From the NCBI RefSeq assembly GCF_003268395.1, contig NZ_LQXQ01000010.1, forward strand, positions 1 to 64,000: a DNA stretch of 64,000 bases, given 5' to 3'. A program made the position numbers and the translations under genes. Shown here piece by piece: positions 56,311-64,000 of the stretch; position 1 is the stretch's first letter, and the number at the start of each line of letters is the position of its first letter. The notes under the pieces are model-generated. The model saw nothing but the letters and a program-made list of their open reading frames with translations, had not been told where the DNA came from and ran no database searches. The stretch is from Acinetobacter sp. CFCC 10889 (GTDB taxonomy: Bacteria > Pseudomonadota > Gammaproteobacteria > Pseudomonadales > Moraxellaceae).

Positions 56311-56363
56311 CTAAATGGACTTACTCCCTTTACAGAGAGTAAAAATGATTAAAATATAATAAC

Positions 56364-57338
56364 TTAGTTGTGGTAGCTTGTTACAAGCTCAACTTCATTT
56401 TTAGAACCAATCACCACAGGAACACGTTGGTGTAATTCTGTTGGTTGAATATTTAAAATGCGGACACGACCAGTAGTTGACGCACCACCTGCTTGTTCCA
56501 TGAGCATGCTCATCGGATTTGCTTCATACATCAAACGTAAACGACCAGCTTTTTTCGGATCTTTGGTATCGTATGGGTATAAGAAAATACCGCTACGGCA
56601 AAGGATACGGTGAATGTCACCAACCATACATGCCACCCAACGCATGTTGAAATCTTTTTCACGTACAGATGTTTTACCTGCTTGTAATTCATCAATATAA
56701 CGTTTTACAGGTGCTTCCCAGTGACGTTGATTTGATGCATTGATCGCATATTCTTTGGTGTCAGCAGCGACTTGGATATTTTCAGAAGTCAATAAGAATT
56801 CTTTTGATTCAGGGTCAAAAGTAAAGAATACAGTACCAGCACCTACAGTTAATGCCATCATGGTAGATGGACCATAAAGTACATAACCTGCAGCAGCTTG
56901 ATCTTTACCTGCTTGCATGAAGTCTTCTGCTTGAGTGACTGCATTTTTTGCATTTAAAATAGAGAAAATCGTACCGACACACATGTTAATGTCGATGTTA
57001 CTTGAACCATCGAGTGGATCAAATAAAACCAAGTATTTACCATTTTCTTGTGCAGCAGTGAATTCATCTAATTCTTCAGATGCTAAGCCACCAACATTTT
57101 TATTGATTTTTAAGGCATCAATTAAATAATCGTTTGAAATTACATCCAATTTTTTCTGTTCTTCGCCTTGAACATTTTCATGTTGCGCACTTCCTAAAAC
57201 ACCAGCCAATGCACCTTTTTGTAGCAGTTGGTCAATAGATTTACACGTGTTGGCAATGGTTTCAATAACATCTGCAAGTTCAGGTGTTAAGTTCCCTTGT
57301 TGTAGTTGTAAATACTGGGATAAAGTGCGATTTGACAT
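56364..57338 (-). CDS. fbp: Fructose-1,6-bisphosphatase, class I
   Basis: Fbp performs the committed gluconeogenic step, hydrolysing fructose-1,6-bisphosphate. The 324-residue protein has the metal-binding segments [10 protein letters not shown] and [23 protein letters not shown] and the conserved [27 protein letters not shown] 57338 has GGAG upstream; the ATG-like opening 48 bases earlier adds no conserved sequence. Gluconeogenesis is essential in Acinetobacter growing on acids and alkanes, since it has no standard glycolysis. Confidence 0.96.
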   Translation of the reverse strand: MSNRTLSQYLQLQQGNLTPELADVIETIANTCKSIDQLLQKGALAGVLGSAQHENVQGEEQKKLDVISNDYLIDALKINKNVGGLASEELDEFTAAQENGKYLVLFDPLDGSSNIDINMCVGTIFSILNAKNAVTQAEDFMQAGKDQAAAGYVLYGPSTMMALTVGAGTVFFTFDPESKEFLLTSENIQVAADTKEYAINASNQRHWEAPVKRYIDELQAGKTSVREKDFNMRWVACMVGDIHRILCRSGIFLYPYDTKDPKKAGRLRLMYEANPMSMLMEQAGGASTTGRVRILNIQPTELHQRVPVVIGSKNEVELVTSYHN

Positions 57339-57517
57339 AGCAAAGCTGCTCCAATAAAAGCGATAATTTTCTAACAAATTAAACAATCTGGCTATTTTAG
57401 ATGAGTTTGCTGCAAATTAAAAATCATCCTGTGTTATTTGTCGTGATTTTAGGCTTGAAAGTATTTTAGAAACTGCTATGTTGAAGGTACAAAAGGATAG
57501 CGTTAAGGAGCACTGTT

Positions 57518-57703
57518 ATGACCACGCAAAAGTTTGAAGCGACTCCAACACAAGGTGAAGGTATTGATTTAGCTGAAATTAGTACCGAAAATGTAAAGGC
57601 TGCATGGAAAGATTACGAAGCAAAACCTGAGTATAAAAAATTCAATAAGCATGATCTCATTGAATCCATGCAAAGTCCCAAGCAAACTGAAACTGAATCT
57701 TAA
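57518..57703 (+). CDS. Small acidic protein of unknown function, 61 residues
   Basis: ATG 57518 follows a strong TAAGGAG site and a terminator comes right after the stop, so the gene is likely real. The protein is soluble, acidic at the N-terminus and lysine-rich in the middle (VKAAWKDYEAKPEYKKFNKHDLIES). No cysteines or membrane helices are seen. I do not recognise the family. It lies alone between fbp and pal. Confidence 0.72.
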   Translation: MTTQKFEATPTQGEGIDLAEISTENVKAAWKDYEAKPEYKKFNKHDLIESMQSPKQTETES

Positions 57704-57710
57704 TTTATAA

Positions 57711-57742
57711 AAAAAGCGCCCATTTGATATGAGCGCTTTTTT
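57711..57742 (+). terminator. Terminator between the 61-residue gene and pal
   Basis: AAAAAGCGC pairs with GCGCTTTTT around a 13-base interior that can pair partly, 7 bp after the stop codon. It may serve both convergent genes. Confidence 0.85.
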
Positions 57743-57769
57743 ACTTTGGTACATTTTATTGAAGAGCTA

Positions 57770-58330
57770 TTATTTTAATAATGGCGGAACAGCTTCGTAG
57801 TTAAGTTCTACACGGCGGTTTTCTTTCCAAGCTGCTTCATTGTGTCCAGCATTGATTGGCATTTCTTTACCATAGCTCACTGCTTCAAGCTGAGTAGCAT
57901 TCACACCATTGGTAGTTAAGTAGCTTTGTACTGCTTTGGCACGGCGTTCACCTAAAGCCATATTGTATTCACGTGTACCACGCTCGTCTGTATGACCTGT
58001 TAATGCGATTTTCGAGTTTGCATTTGCCACTAAGAATTGAGCATGTGCTTGTAAGGTTTGATAATCTTCATTTGAAAGATCACTACTGTCATAGTCAAAA
58101 TGTACCACACGTTTTGCTAAAAATGCTTTATTGGCTTCAGTTACACCTTTTGAAGAAGCACCTGCAAGATTTTGCGCATTTAATGCAGCATCTTCACTCA
58201 AACCTGTGGTGTTTACACTGTTTGGATTTGTTGTTGCATTTGCATCAGTTGTTGGTTTGCGGTTTGCACAGCCTGTCATCACTAAACTTACAGCGAGTAA
58301 AGGTAGTGCTAAGTATTTAATCGTATTCAT
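57770..58330 (-). CDS. pal: Peptidoglycan-associated lipoprotein
   Basis: Pal anchors the outer membrane to peptidoglycan and works with TolA/TolB in envelope constriction. The 186-residue protein has a lipobox VMTGC (Cys21), a flexible linker and an OmpA-type peptidoglycan-binding domain (VHFDYDSSDLSNEDYQTL, GHTDERGTREYNMALGERRAKAV). ATG 58330 follows GGAG; an in-frame ATG 12 bases earlier overlaps that site. It lies directly after tolB in the Tol-Pal order. Confidence 0.95.
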   Translation of the reverse strand: MNTIKYLALPLLAVSLVMTGCANRKPTTDANATTNPNSVNTTGLSEDAALNAQNLAGASSKGVTEANKAFLAKRVVHFDYDSSDLSNEDYQTLQAHAQFLVANANSKIALTGHTDERGTREYNMALGERRAKAVQSYLTTNGVNATQLEAVSYGKEMPINAGHNEAAWKENRRVELNYEAVPPLLK

Positions 58331-58426
58331 TATAAACTCCATAAAGTTTTTCTAAGTTACAGCACGTTTTGATTAAAGCATTTAAAATAAAACTTTGTCG
58401 ATATATCTCAAATGGGGTTTGTTGAC

Positions 58427-59713
58427 TTATTTAGGTGCCCAAGCAGGTTCACGGACTTCACCTTGTTCACTTGGTAAATTCATGCGGAAACGCCCATCTG
58501 TAGACATGATGGCTAATAGTCCACGGTTGCCTTCACGAGTTGCGTATACCACCATTTGACCATTTGGTGAGAAACTTGGTGATTCATCGAGGCTTGTTGG
58601 GGTCAGGATGTTGGTAATGCCTGTAGAAATTTCTTGAATCGCAACTTTATAGTTACTGCCTGATGGACGATGTACTAAGGCAACGTATTTACCATCAGCA
58701 CTAAGTGAACCACGTGCGTTAAATGCACCACGGAAGGTTAAACGTTTGGTTGAACCATCTGCTAAGTTGTAGCGATAAATTTGTGCTGAACCGCCACGGT
58801 CTGAAGTAAAAATAAATGATTTTCCATCAGGTGCATAACGTGCTTCAGTATCAATTGCACTGTCACTCGTCATTCGTTTAACTTGACGAGTTTCTAAGTC
58901 CATTTGGTAAATTTCAGGATTATCATGCATTGATGCGGTGAATAGCATGTATTTTCCATCAGGAGAGAAACTTGGTGCGCCATTTAATCCACGGAAGCTT
59001 GCATATTTTTCACGTTGACCAGTTGCAAGGTCTTGTACATAGATCGCAGGACGCTTAGTTTCAAAGGATACATAAGCAATTTTTTGCGCATCAGGTGTCC
59101 AAGCAGGTGAAAGAATAGGATCACGAGAGGTTAAAATGGTTTTAGGTTGTGCGCCATCTGTATCTGCAATTTGTAAAGTATAACGCTGCTCAGGTGTCGC
59201 AGGATTACGTAATACATAAGCAATACGTCCACTAAAGTCACCTTTAATGCCTGTAAGTGCTTGGTAAATCGCATCAGAAATCATATGTGCCGCAGAACGT
59301 ACACGAGACACAGGAACTGTCAACAACTCATTGAGTAAAAAAGTTTGTTTTTCAACATCATAGAGTTGGTAGTGTACAGCTAATGAGCCATCAGGATTGG
59401 TCTTTGTATCACCAACAACAACATAGGGTACGCCACTTGCTTTCCAAGCTTCAGCATTAATATTGTTTAAACTTGCTGTTGTAGGAAGATTTTTCGATGA
59501 GCTGCTAAAACGACCTGAGCGATTTAAGTCAGTTTCAATGATTGGATAAATCGTTTGATCATTACCAAATGGGAGAATCGCAATTTTCGGTGCTTCTTCA
59601 GGTGCTTTGGCAATTTCTAAATGCAATTGTGCATAGGTTGAAGGCACGAAGGCAGGGCTAAAAGAAGCCAATACAACTGCCAAACTGAGTAAGTGTTTAG
59701 GCGTGATTTTCAT
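58427..59713 (-). CDS. tolB: Tol-Pal system periplasmic protein TolB
   Basis: TolB is the periplasmic beta-propeller that binds Pal and TolA. The 428-residue protein has a signal peptide (cleavage near residue 28), an N-terminal domain (IAILPFGNDQTIYPIIETDLNRSGRF) and repeated propeller blades with the Tol-type motif (SPAWTPDAQKIAYVSFE, APSFSPDGKYMLFTAS, ARYAPDGKSFIFTSDRGG, ESPSFSPNGQMVVYATREG). tolQ, tolR and tolA are not in the window; the gene upstream is unrelated. Confidence 0.95.
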   Translation of the reverse strand: MKITPKHLLSLAVVLASFSPAFVPSTYAQLHLEIAKAPEEAPKIAILPFGNDQTIYPIIETDLNRSGRFSSSSKNLPTTASLNNINAEAWKASGVPYVVVGDTKTNPDGSLAVHYQLYDVEKQTFLLNELLTVPVSRVRSAAHMISDAIYQALTGIKGDFSGRIAYVLRNPATPEQRYTLQIADTDGAQPKTILTSRDPILSPAWTPDAQKIAYVSFETKRPAIYVQDLATGQREKYASFRGLNGAPSFSPDGKYMLFTASMHDNPEIYQMDLETRQVKRMTSDSAIDTEARYAPDGKSFIFTSDRGGSAQIYRYNLADGSTKRLTFRGAFNARGSLSADGKYVALVHRPSGSNYKVAIQEISTGITNILTPTSLDESPSFSPNGQMVVYATREGNRGLLAIMSTDGRFRMNLPSEQGEVREPAWAPK

Positions 59714-59842
59714 GGGTGTTCATGTACTCAAATATTGATTTTTTAACTATGAATAGCTTTGTAGCATAAAGACATGATTTTAATCTATATAAAGCATGTA
59801 ATTATGAATGTTCAGTGAAATATCGAATAGAGTCTCACATTT

Positions 59843-60397
59843 TTATGACGATTTTGATACGTCATTCTCTAAATAGTTGTTGGCAACTTTGACATAGTGC
59901 CGTGCTGAATAAGGCAAAAACTCCTTTTCAGCATCTGTTAAAGGGCGTATTTGTTGTACAGGGCTGCCAACATATAAATATCCACTTTTTAAGACTTTAC
60001 GAGGTGGAACAAGACTTCCTGCACCGATCATCACATCATCTTCAATAATTACATCATCTAAAACGACGGTATTAATTCCGATCAAAACACGATCACCAAT
60101 GCGACAACCATGTAAAGTGACATGATGCCCAACCGTGACATCTTCACCAATGATGAGGGGAGAGCCCTCGGGTTTAGACTCTTTTTTGTGACTGACATGT
60201 AACATACAATGATCTTGTACATTGCTATTTTGTCCGATTTTAATCGAATTTACATCACCACGAATGACTGCAAAAGGCCAAACAGATACATTTGGGGCAA
60301 GTGTGACTTCACCGATAATGACACTTAAGTCATCAATATAACAAGTTGAGTCGATTTTTGGACGATGTTCCAAATAAGTGCGAATATTCTTCTTCAT
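59843..60397 (-). CDS. Gamma carbonic anhydrase-like hexapeptide protein
   Basis: The 184-residue protein has a left-handed beta-helix built of hexapeptide repeats (VSVWPFAVIRGDVNSIKIGQNSNVQDHCMLHV, IGEDVTVGHHVTLHGCRIGDRVLIGINTVV). Three histidines in the gamma-carbonic-anhydrase positions (HVSH and VGHHVTLHG) could bind zinc. The group includes YrdA, CaiE and PaaY. Catalysis is not certain for many members. It is monocistronic. Confidence 0.87.
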   Translation of the reverse strand: MKKNIRTYLEHRPKIDSTCYIDDLSVIIGEVTLAPNVSVWPFAVIRGDVNSIKIGQNSNVQDHCMLHVSHKKESKPEGSPLIIGEDVTVGHHVTLHGCRIGDRVLIGINTVVLDDVIIEDDVMIGAGSLVPPRKVLKSGYLYVGSPVQQIRPLTDAEKEFLPYSARHYVKVANNYLENDVSKSS

Positions 60398-60494
60398 AAG
60401 ATCCCTTTATTTTTCAACATAATTGAATATGATTATAAAAGAAAAGCATTCATATCCTAGACATGAATGCTTTTTTTGAAAATTTTAAATGAAC

Positions 60495-61643
60495 TTAAAA
60501 TAAGTTGCTAAAGAACATTTTAATATGGTCAATCATACGAGAGAAGAAACCCGCTTCTTCAACAGCATTGATTGCGACCAAAGGTTTTTCCGTAATCACT
60601 TTACCATTTAAGGTCGCTGTCAATTTACCAATGACTTGACCTTTTTGTAGTGGGGCATTGAGGTTGGGTTGTACAGAAATTTGCGTTTTGATTGCATCTG
60701 CTTGACCTTTAGGCATGGTTACATTAAATGCCTCAGGTAAACCGACTTGAACTTCGCTGTCTTTACCAAAATACACTTTGGCTTTTGCCATGACTTGATT
60801 AGCAGGTTGAACATTGACTGTTTCAAAGTTTGAATAACCCCAAGACAATAATTCACGGGTTTGAGATGCACGTTCATTCATTGATGGTGCACCAAAAATC
60901 ACAGAAATTAAACGCATCGGACCACGTTTTGCGGAAGTCGTTAAACAATAACCTGCTTCATCTGTATGACCTGTTTTTAAACCATCTACACTTGGATCAG
61001 TATAAAGTAAGGCATTACGGTTGCCTTGTTTGATCCCATTAAAGGTAAATTCTTTTTCTGAATAGATTGGGTAGTATTTTGAACTGTCATGAATGATATG
61101 TTTTGCAAGATTTGCCATATCTTTTGCAGTGGAATAATGACCTTCAGCAGGCATCCCAGTTGCATTGATAAAGTGAGTGTTGGTCATGCCAATACGTTTT
61201 GCTTCTTGATTCATCTCATGTGCAAAAGTACCTTCATTACCAGAAATATGCTCAGCCATTGCTTTTGATGCATCATTTCCTGATTGAACAATAATTCCAC
61301 GTAACATTTCTAGTGCAGTTGCTGTACCATTTAATGGAACATACATACAAGATTCTGTACTGCTGCCTCGGCACCAAGCCGATTCATTCATACGAACTTT
61401 TTCGTCTTCAGTTAGATCACCTTTTAATAATTTTTGTTCAATAATATAACTCGTCATCATTTTCGTCATTGAAGCAGGTGCGAGTTTTTCATTTTCATTC
61501 TTAGATGCAAGGATTTGCCCTGTTTCATAATCCATCAAAACGTAAGATTTATTATTTAATTCTGGTGGATTCGATAAAACAGTTGCTGCATAGGAAAATG
61601 AAGGCAGGAGTAACAATGCAGCGAGGGCGCTTTTTCGGGTCAT
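60495..61643 (-). CDS. dacC: D-alanyl-D-alanine carboxypeptidase (PBP5/6 type)
   Basis: This penicillin-binding protein removes the terminal D-Ala from peptidoglycan pentapeptides. The 382-residue protein has a signal peptide (ALAALLLLPSFSYA) and the three active-site motifs SMTK (58-61), SGN (121-123) and KTG (223-225). A C-terminal beta domain and an amphipathic anchor (FFSRMIDHIKMFFSNLF) follow. ATG 61643 is chosen; an earlier in-frame GTG lacks a ribosome binding site. The dacC symbol is used loosely for the PBP5/6 family member. Confidence 0.93.
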   Translation of the reverse strand: MTRKSALAALLLLPSFSYAATVLSNPPELNNKSYVLMDYETGQILASKNENEKLAPASMTKMMTSYIIEQKLLKGDLTEDEKVRMNESAWCRGSSTESCMYVPLNGTATALEMLRGIIVQSGNDASKAMAEHISGNEGTFAHEMNQEAKRIGMTNTHFINATGMPAEGHYSTAKDMANLAKHIIHDSSKYYPIYSEKEFTFNGIKQGNRNALLYTDPSVDGLKTGHTDEAGYCLTTSAKRGPMRLISVIFGAPSMNERASQTRELLSWGYSNFETVNVQPANQVMAKAKVYFGKDSEVQVGLPEAFNVTMPKGQADAIKTQISVQPNLNAPLQKGQVIGKLTATLNGKVITEKPLVAINAVEEAGFFSRMIDHIKMFFSNLF

Positions 61644-61778
61644 TCTAGGTAGTTCCAATCTTTGTACGAGCACTAAAAGAGGCTAGCATTTTAGGACAAA
61701 GCAAAGCCGACTTCTATGGGTTAAGTCGGCTTATTTGACAGTATTTGTAACGAATTGGTGTATTGTCGAATCGGTCAA

Positions 61779-62180
61779 TTAGTTTTGTGGTTGATAGTTG
61801 AGCACATCTTCACAGACGCCTATATTGGCTTCTTTTCCTGCTTTTTTCGCATCACTTTGTGCTTCTTTCAAAACACTTTTAAAAGATTTCTCTTTAACTA
61901 ATTTTTTAATGTCTGTAGTAGGATCAGTCGATTCGGGTAAGAATTCTTTGAGTAAACGTGCATAACCTGCTTCAAAAGCTTCATCATCTTTAACGAGTTT
62001 AGGGCAGATGTCAGACAGTACGTAGATTGCAGCCAATTCTTCATTGGTTACGCTATGTTGAGTGACTTCAATATTTTCATCTTGGGCATCTGTATTTTTA
62101 TCCGCAGCAAATGCAGTTGGCATTGCGATAAAAGAGATAGATAAAATCCCCACAGCAAGAGTTTTTAAAAGCGTACGCAT
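61779..62180 (-). CDS. Secreted small protein of unknown function
   Basis: The 133-residue protein has a signal peptide (MRTLLKTLAVGILSISFIAMPTAFA). The mature part is helical, with two cysteines (LSDICPKLV and IGVCEDVL) likely to form a disulfide across the domain. The core LAAIYVLSDICPKLVKDDEAFEAGYARLLKEFLP looks conserved in type, but I cannot name a family with confidence. It is probably a periplasmic protein restricted to the Moraxellaceae. It is divergent from surE. Confidence 0.72.
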   Translation of the reverse strand: MRTLLKTLAVGILSISFIAMPTAFAADKNTDAQDENIEVTQHSVTNEELAAIYVLSDICPKLVKDDEAFEAGYARLLKEFLPESTDPTTDIKKLVKEKSFKSVLKEAQSDAKKAGKEANIGVCEDVLNYQPQN

Positions 62181-62521
62181 AACGAACCTTGTTAACTTAA
62201 TGATTTGTCTAGAATAAACTGATTCTATGAAAATAAAATAGAGAAAATGTATTGAAGATGTTGGATTTCAATAAAATGTAGCGATAAATATCGGGTGAAA
62301 TACATGATTTTGTATGCAAATTATACAGCCTGTTCAGATGATAGGTGGAATTATTTTGAATCCTATAAATGTTTGAAATGCATTATATGGAATGAAATTT
62401 GAACTGATTTTGTTGGTCTAATGGTGGAGTACAGAGAAATCGCAAAAGTGTAAAAATACTCATACGTGATTTTTGTTACTCTATGCGCCAATTTAAATAT
62501 TTTTGATGAAAGAGAAATAGT
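62181..62521. other. Divergent intergenic region upstream of surE
   Basis: This 341-bp AT-rich gap holds the divergent promoters of the secreted-protein gene and surE. I see no strong promoter, palindrome or RNA gene. Confidence 0.4.
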
Positions 62522-63288
62522 GTGAATATTTTAATCGCCAATGATGATGGTGTATTTGCACCTGGAATACAAGCTTTAGCACAAGCACTTAAACCTTTGG
62601 GGCGTGTAGTCATTGTTGCACCTGAAAGTGAACGCAGTGGTTTTTCGAGTGCCTTAACTTTAGATCGACCATTGCGTCCGATTCCTGTTGCTGAAGATGT
62701 TTGGGCAGTGAATGGTACACCTGCAGACTGTGTTTATTTGGCAATGAATGGTTTGTTTGATTTTGAATTTGATCTTGTGGTGAGTGGTATTAATAGCGGT
62801 GCAAATTTGGGGGATGATGTTTTGTACTCAGGTACTGTAGGTGCAGCATTTGAAGGACGCTTAATGGAACAAGCGGCGATTGCTGTGTCACTTGCAGGCA
62901 GTAATGTACGTTCCTATCAACGTCCTGAAGATTATGCAGTTGCAGCAAAATGGGTACATGATTTTATTGCCCAAGGTATTCCTACTTTGCCTGAGCGCCA
63001 TATTTTCAATATTAACATTCCTGATGTTGCGCAAATCCAAGGTACACAAATCACTTATCAAGGTCGTCGTATACAGTCCAAACCAATAACCAGTCAGGTT
63101 GATCCTCGTGGTCGTCAAGTGTATTGGATTGGGCTTGCAGGTGAGGCGGTGACTGATCCGAAAAAAAGTGACTTGAATGTTCAATCTGATTTTTTGCAGT
63201 TGCCAATGGTTATGTCAGTATTACACCAATTCAAATGGATGCAACGAATTACAGTGTTTTAACCCATTTACAGCAACAATTGCGCTAA
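62522..63288 (+). pseudogene. surE: SurE 5'/3'-nucleotidase with a one-base frameshift near the 3' end
   Basis: SurE is a metal-dependent nucleoside-5'-monophosphatase. From GTG 62522 the frame shows the SurE signature [19 protein letters not shown], the VAPESERSG and [14 protein letters not shown] segments and [26 protein letters not shown]. After Asp223 the frame leaves the family pattern and stops at 63262 (246 residues). Adding one T to the six-T run at 63190-63195 restores a normal ending ([20 protein letters not shown]...HLQQQLR) with a stop at 63286-63288, giving 255 residues. So either the base is missing in the sequence or the gene is truly frameshifted. The active site lies before the shift. 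Confidence 0.9.
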
Positions 63289-63426
63289 ATCCAACAGTGG
63301 GTGTAAAGCCTGTAGAAGCTTATGTTATAAGTTTGTGAAAAAGCTGGCTTAAATCATCAAAAGCTAAGCTTTTTTGCTAATCTTAGGCAGAATATTTTAA
63401 AAACTATTTTCTGGAGAGGGAAATCA

Positions 63427-64000
63427 ATGCTTTCGTTACGATCACAGCAACTTTATCTATCACCACGAGGCTGGATAAATGCACTCGTTTTATCATCTGC
63501 TGTGGTTACAACTTTAGTCATGACAGGATGTGCTTCAAAACCACAAATTAATAACCCTGTGCGCTATGCCAATGCGCCTGATTATTATACTGTACGCTCA
63601 GGTGATACTTTAAGCGGTATTGCGGCACGATATGGATTAAGTTATCTCAGTGTAGCGGAGATGAATGATATTGCAGCACCATATCGCATCTATGTAAATC
63701 AATCTATTCGTCTGAAAAAGGGCAGTGGTTCAAATAATAATCGACCAACCACACAAGTTTTTAATAATACTGATACAGAAATCAAGCGCCAAACGATCAA
63801 TTTACCGAATAATCAAACAACAACGACAGTACCAAAACCAGTAACACCTGTGCCAGTTGTTCCTGTAACACCAACTGCACCTGTCACGACTGCACCATCA
63901 ATATCTACAAATTTGCGTTGGGTAAAACCCTCAAATGGTGCTGTGATTGCAAATTATAATTTAGCGCAAAATATCAAAGGCATTCGTTTTGGTGGAAATG
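63427..64000 (+). CDS. nlpD: NlpD-like LysM lipoprotein (3' end outside window)
   Basis: From ATG 63427, with a GGAGAGGG site, an open frame runs to the window end (191 residues seen). It has a lipoprotein signal ending in VMTGC (Cys35), a LysM peptidoglycan-binding domain (YYTVRSGDTLSGIAARYGLSYLSVAEMNDI, about 53-97) and a long Thr/Pro/Val-rich linker. The beginning of an M23-like domain follows (LRWVKPSNGAVIANY). This is the NlpD layout; NlpD activates the amidase AmiC. It follows surE, as in the surE-nlpD neighbourhood of other gammaproteobacteria. No pcm gene is between them. Confidence 0.9.
   Translation, partial: MLSLRSQQLYLSPRGWINALVLSSAVVTTLVMTGCASKPQINNPVRYANAPDYYTVRSGDTLSGIAARYGLSYLSVAEMNDIAAPYRIYVNQSIRLKKGSGSNNNRPTTQVFNNTDTEIKRQTINLPNNQTTTTVPKPVTPVPVVPVTPTAPVTTAPSISTNLRWVKPSNGAVIANYNLAQNIKGIRFGGN

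Overview
The window reads as a chromosomal segment of an Acinetobacter species (Moraxellaceae, Gammaproteobacteria). The DNA is AT-rich. Several genes are close to what is known from Acinetobacter: a wax ester synthase/DGAT of the AtfA type, a rubA-rubB-esterase-oxyR cluster in the order described for strain ADP1, and the gatCAB / mreBCD-maf-rng neighbourhood. No rRNA, tRNA, CRISPR array, insertion sequence or prophage was seen. Most of the window is stable core genome, with a few accessory insertions.

Region 1-8.1 kb is nutritional. A sulfonate-type ABC binding lipoprotein (cut by the window edge) diverges from a TauD-family dioxygenase. Next comes a guanidine operon: a promoter, a guanidine-I (ykkC) riboswitch, two DUF1989 proteins (carboxyguanidine deiminase type) and a biotin-dependent guanidine/urea carboxylase. 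No allophanate hydrolase follows. An AT-rich transglutaminase-like orphan gene comes after it. Region 8.2-19.7 kb holds lipA, sthA, a lone RecF-like ATPase, a Fur-boxed TonB siderophore receptor, two small secreted proteins (one LprI-like), an odd zinc-ribbon membrane protein and gatCAB.

Region 19.8-36.1 kb covers cell shape and envelope (mreBCD, maf, rng, mtgA, rhomboid protease), storage (atfA, ppk1), sulfur assimilation (cysH) and the tesA / ybbA-ybbP divergent pair. Region 36.1-49.97 kb holds oxyR, estB, rubB, rubA, apt, lysS, a Wzi-family outer-membrane protein and cysDN. A 600-bp noncoding tract after wzi contains three tandem units, each ending in a terminator. They look like duplicated small-RNA genes.

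Region 50.0-52.1 kb is a compact two-gene insertion (FRG-domain protein plus DUF262 protein) with AT-rich codon use. It is the best candidate here for an undescribed, probably defensive, system. Region 52.3-64 kb returns to core genes: DUF4139 protein, an ECF sigma/anti-sigma/DUF3106 operon, an rRNA methyltransferase, fbp, pal, tolB, a gamma carbonic anhydrase-like protein, dacC, surE and an nlpD-like gene cut by the window end. surE carries a one-base frameshift in a T-run near its 3' end.

Functional threads: sulfur acquisition (ssuA/tauD, cysD, cysN, cysH) appears built around APS reduction, because CysH has the four-cysteine iron-sulfur signature and CysN lacks a working APS-kinase domain. 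Envelope maintenance (mre, mtgA, dacC, pal-tolB, nlpD, wzi) is the other large theme.
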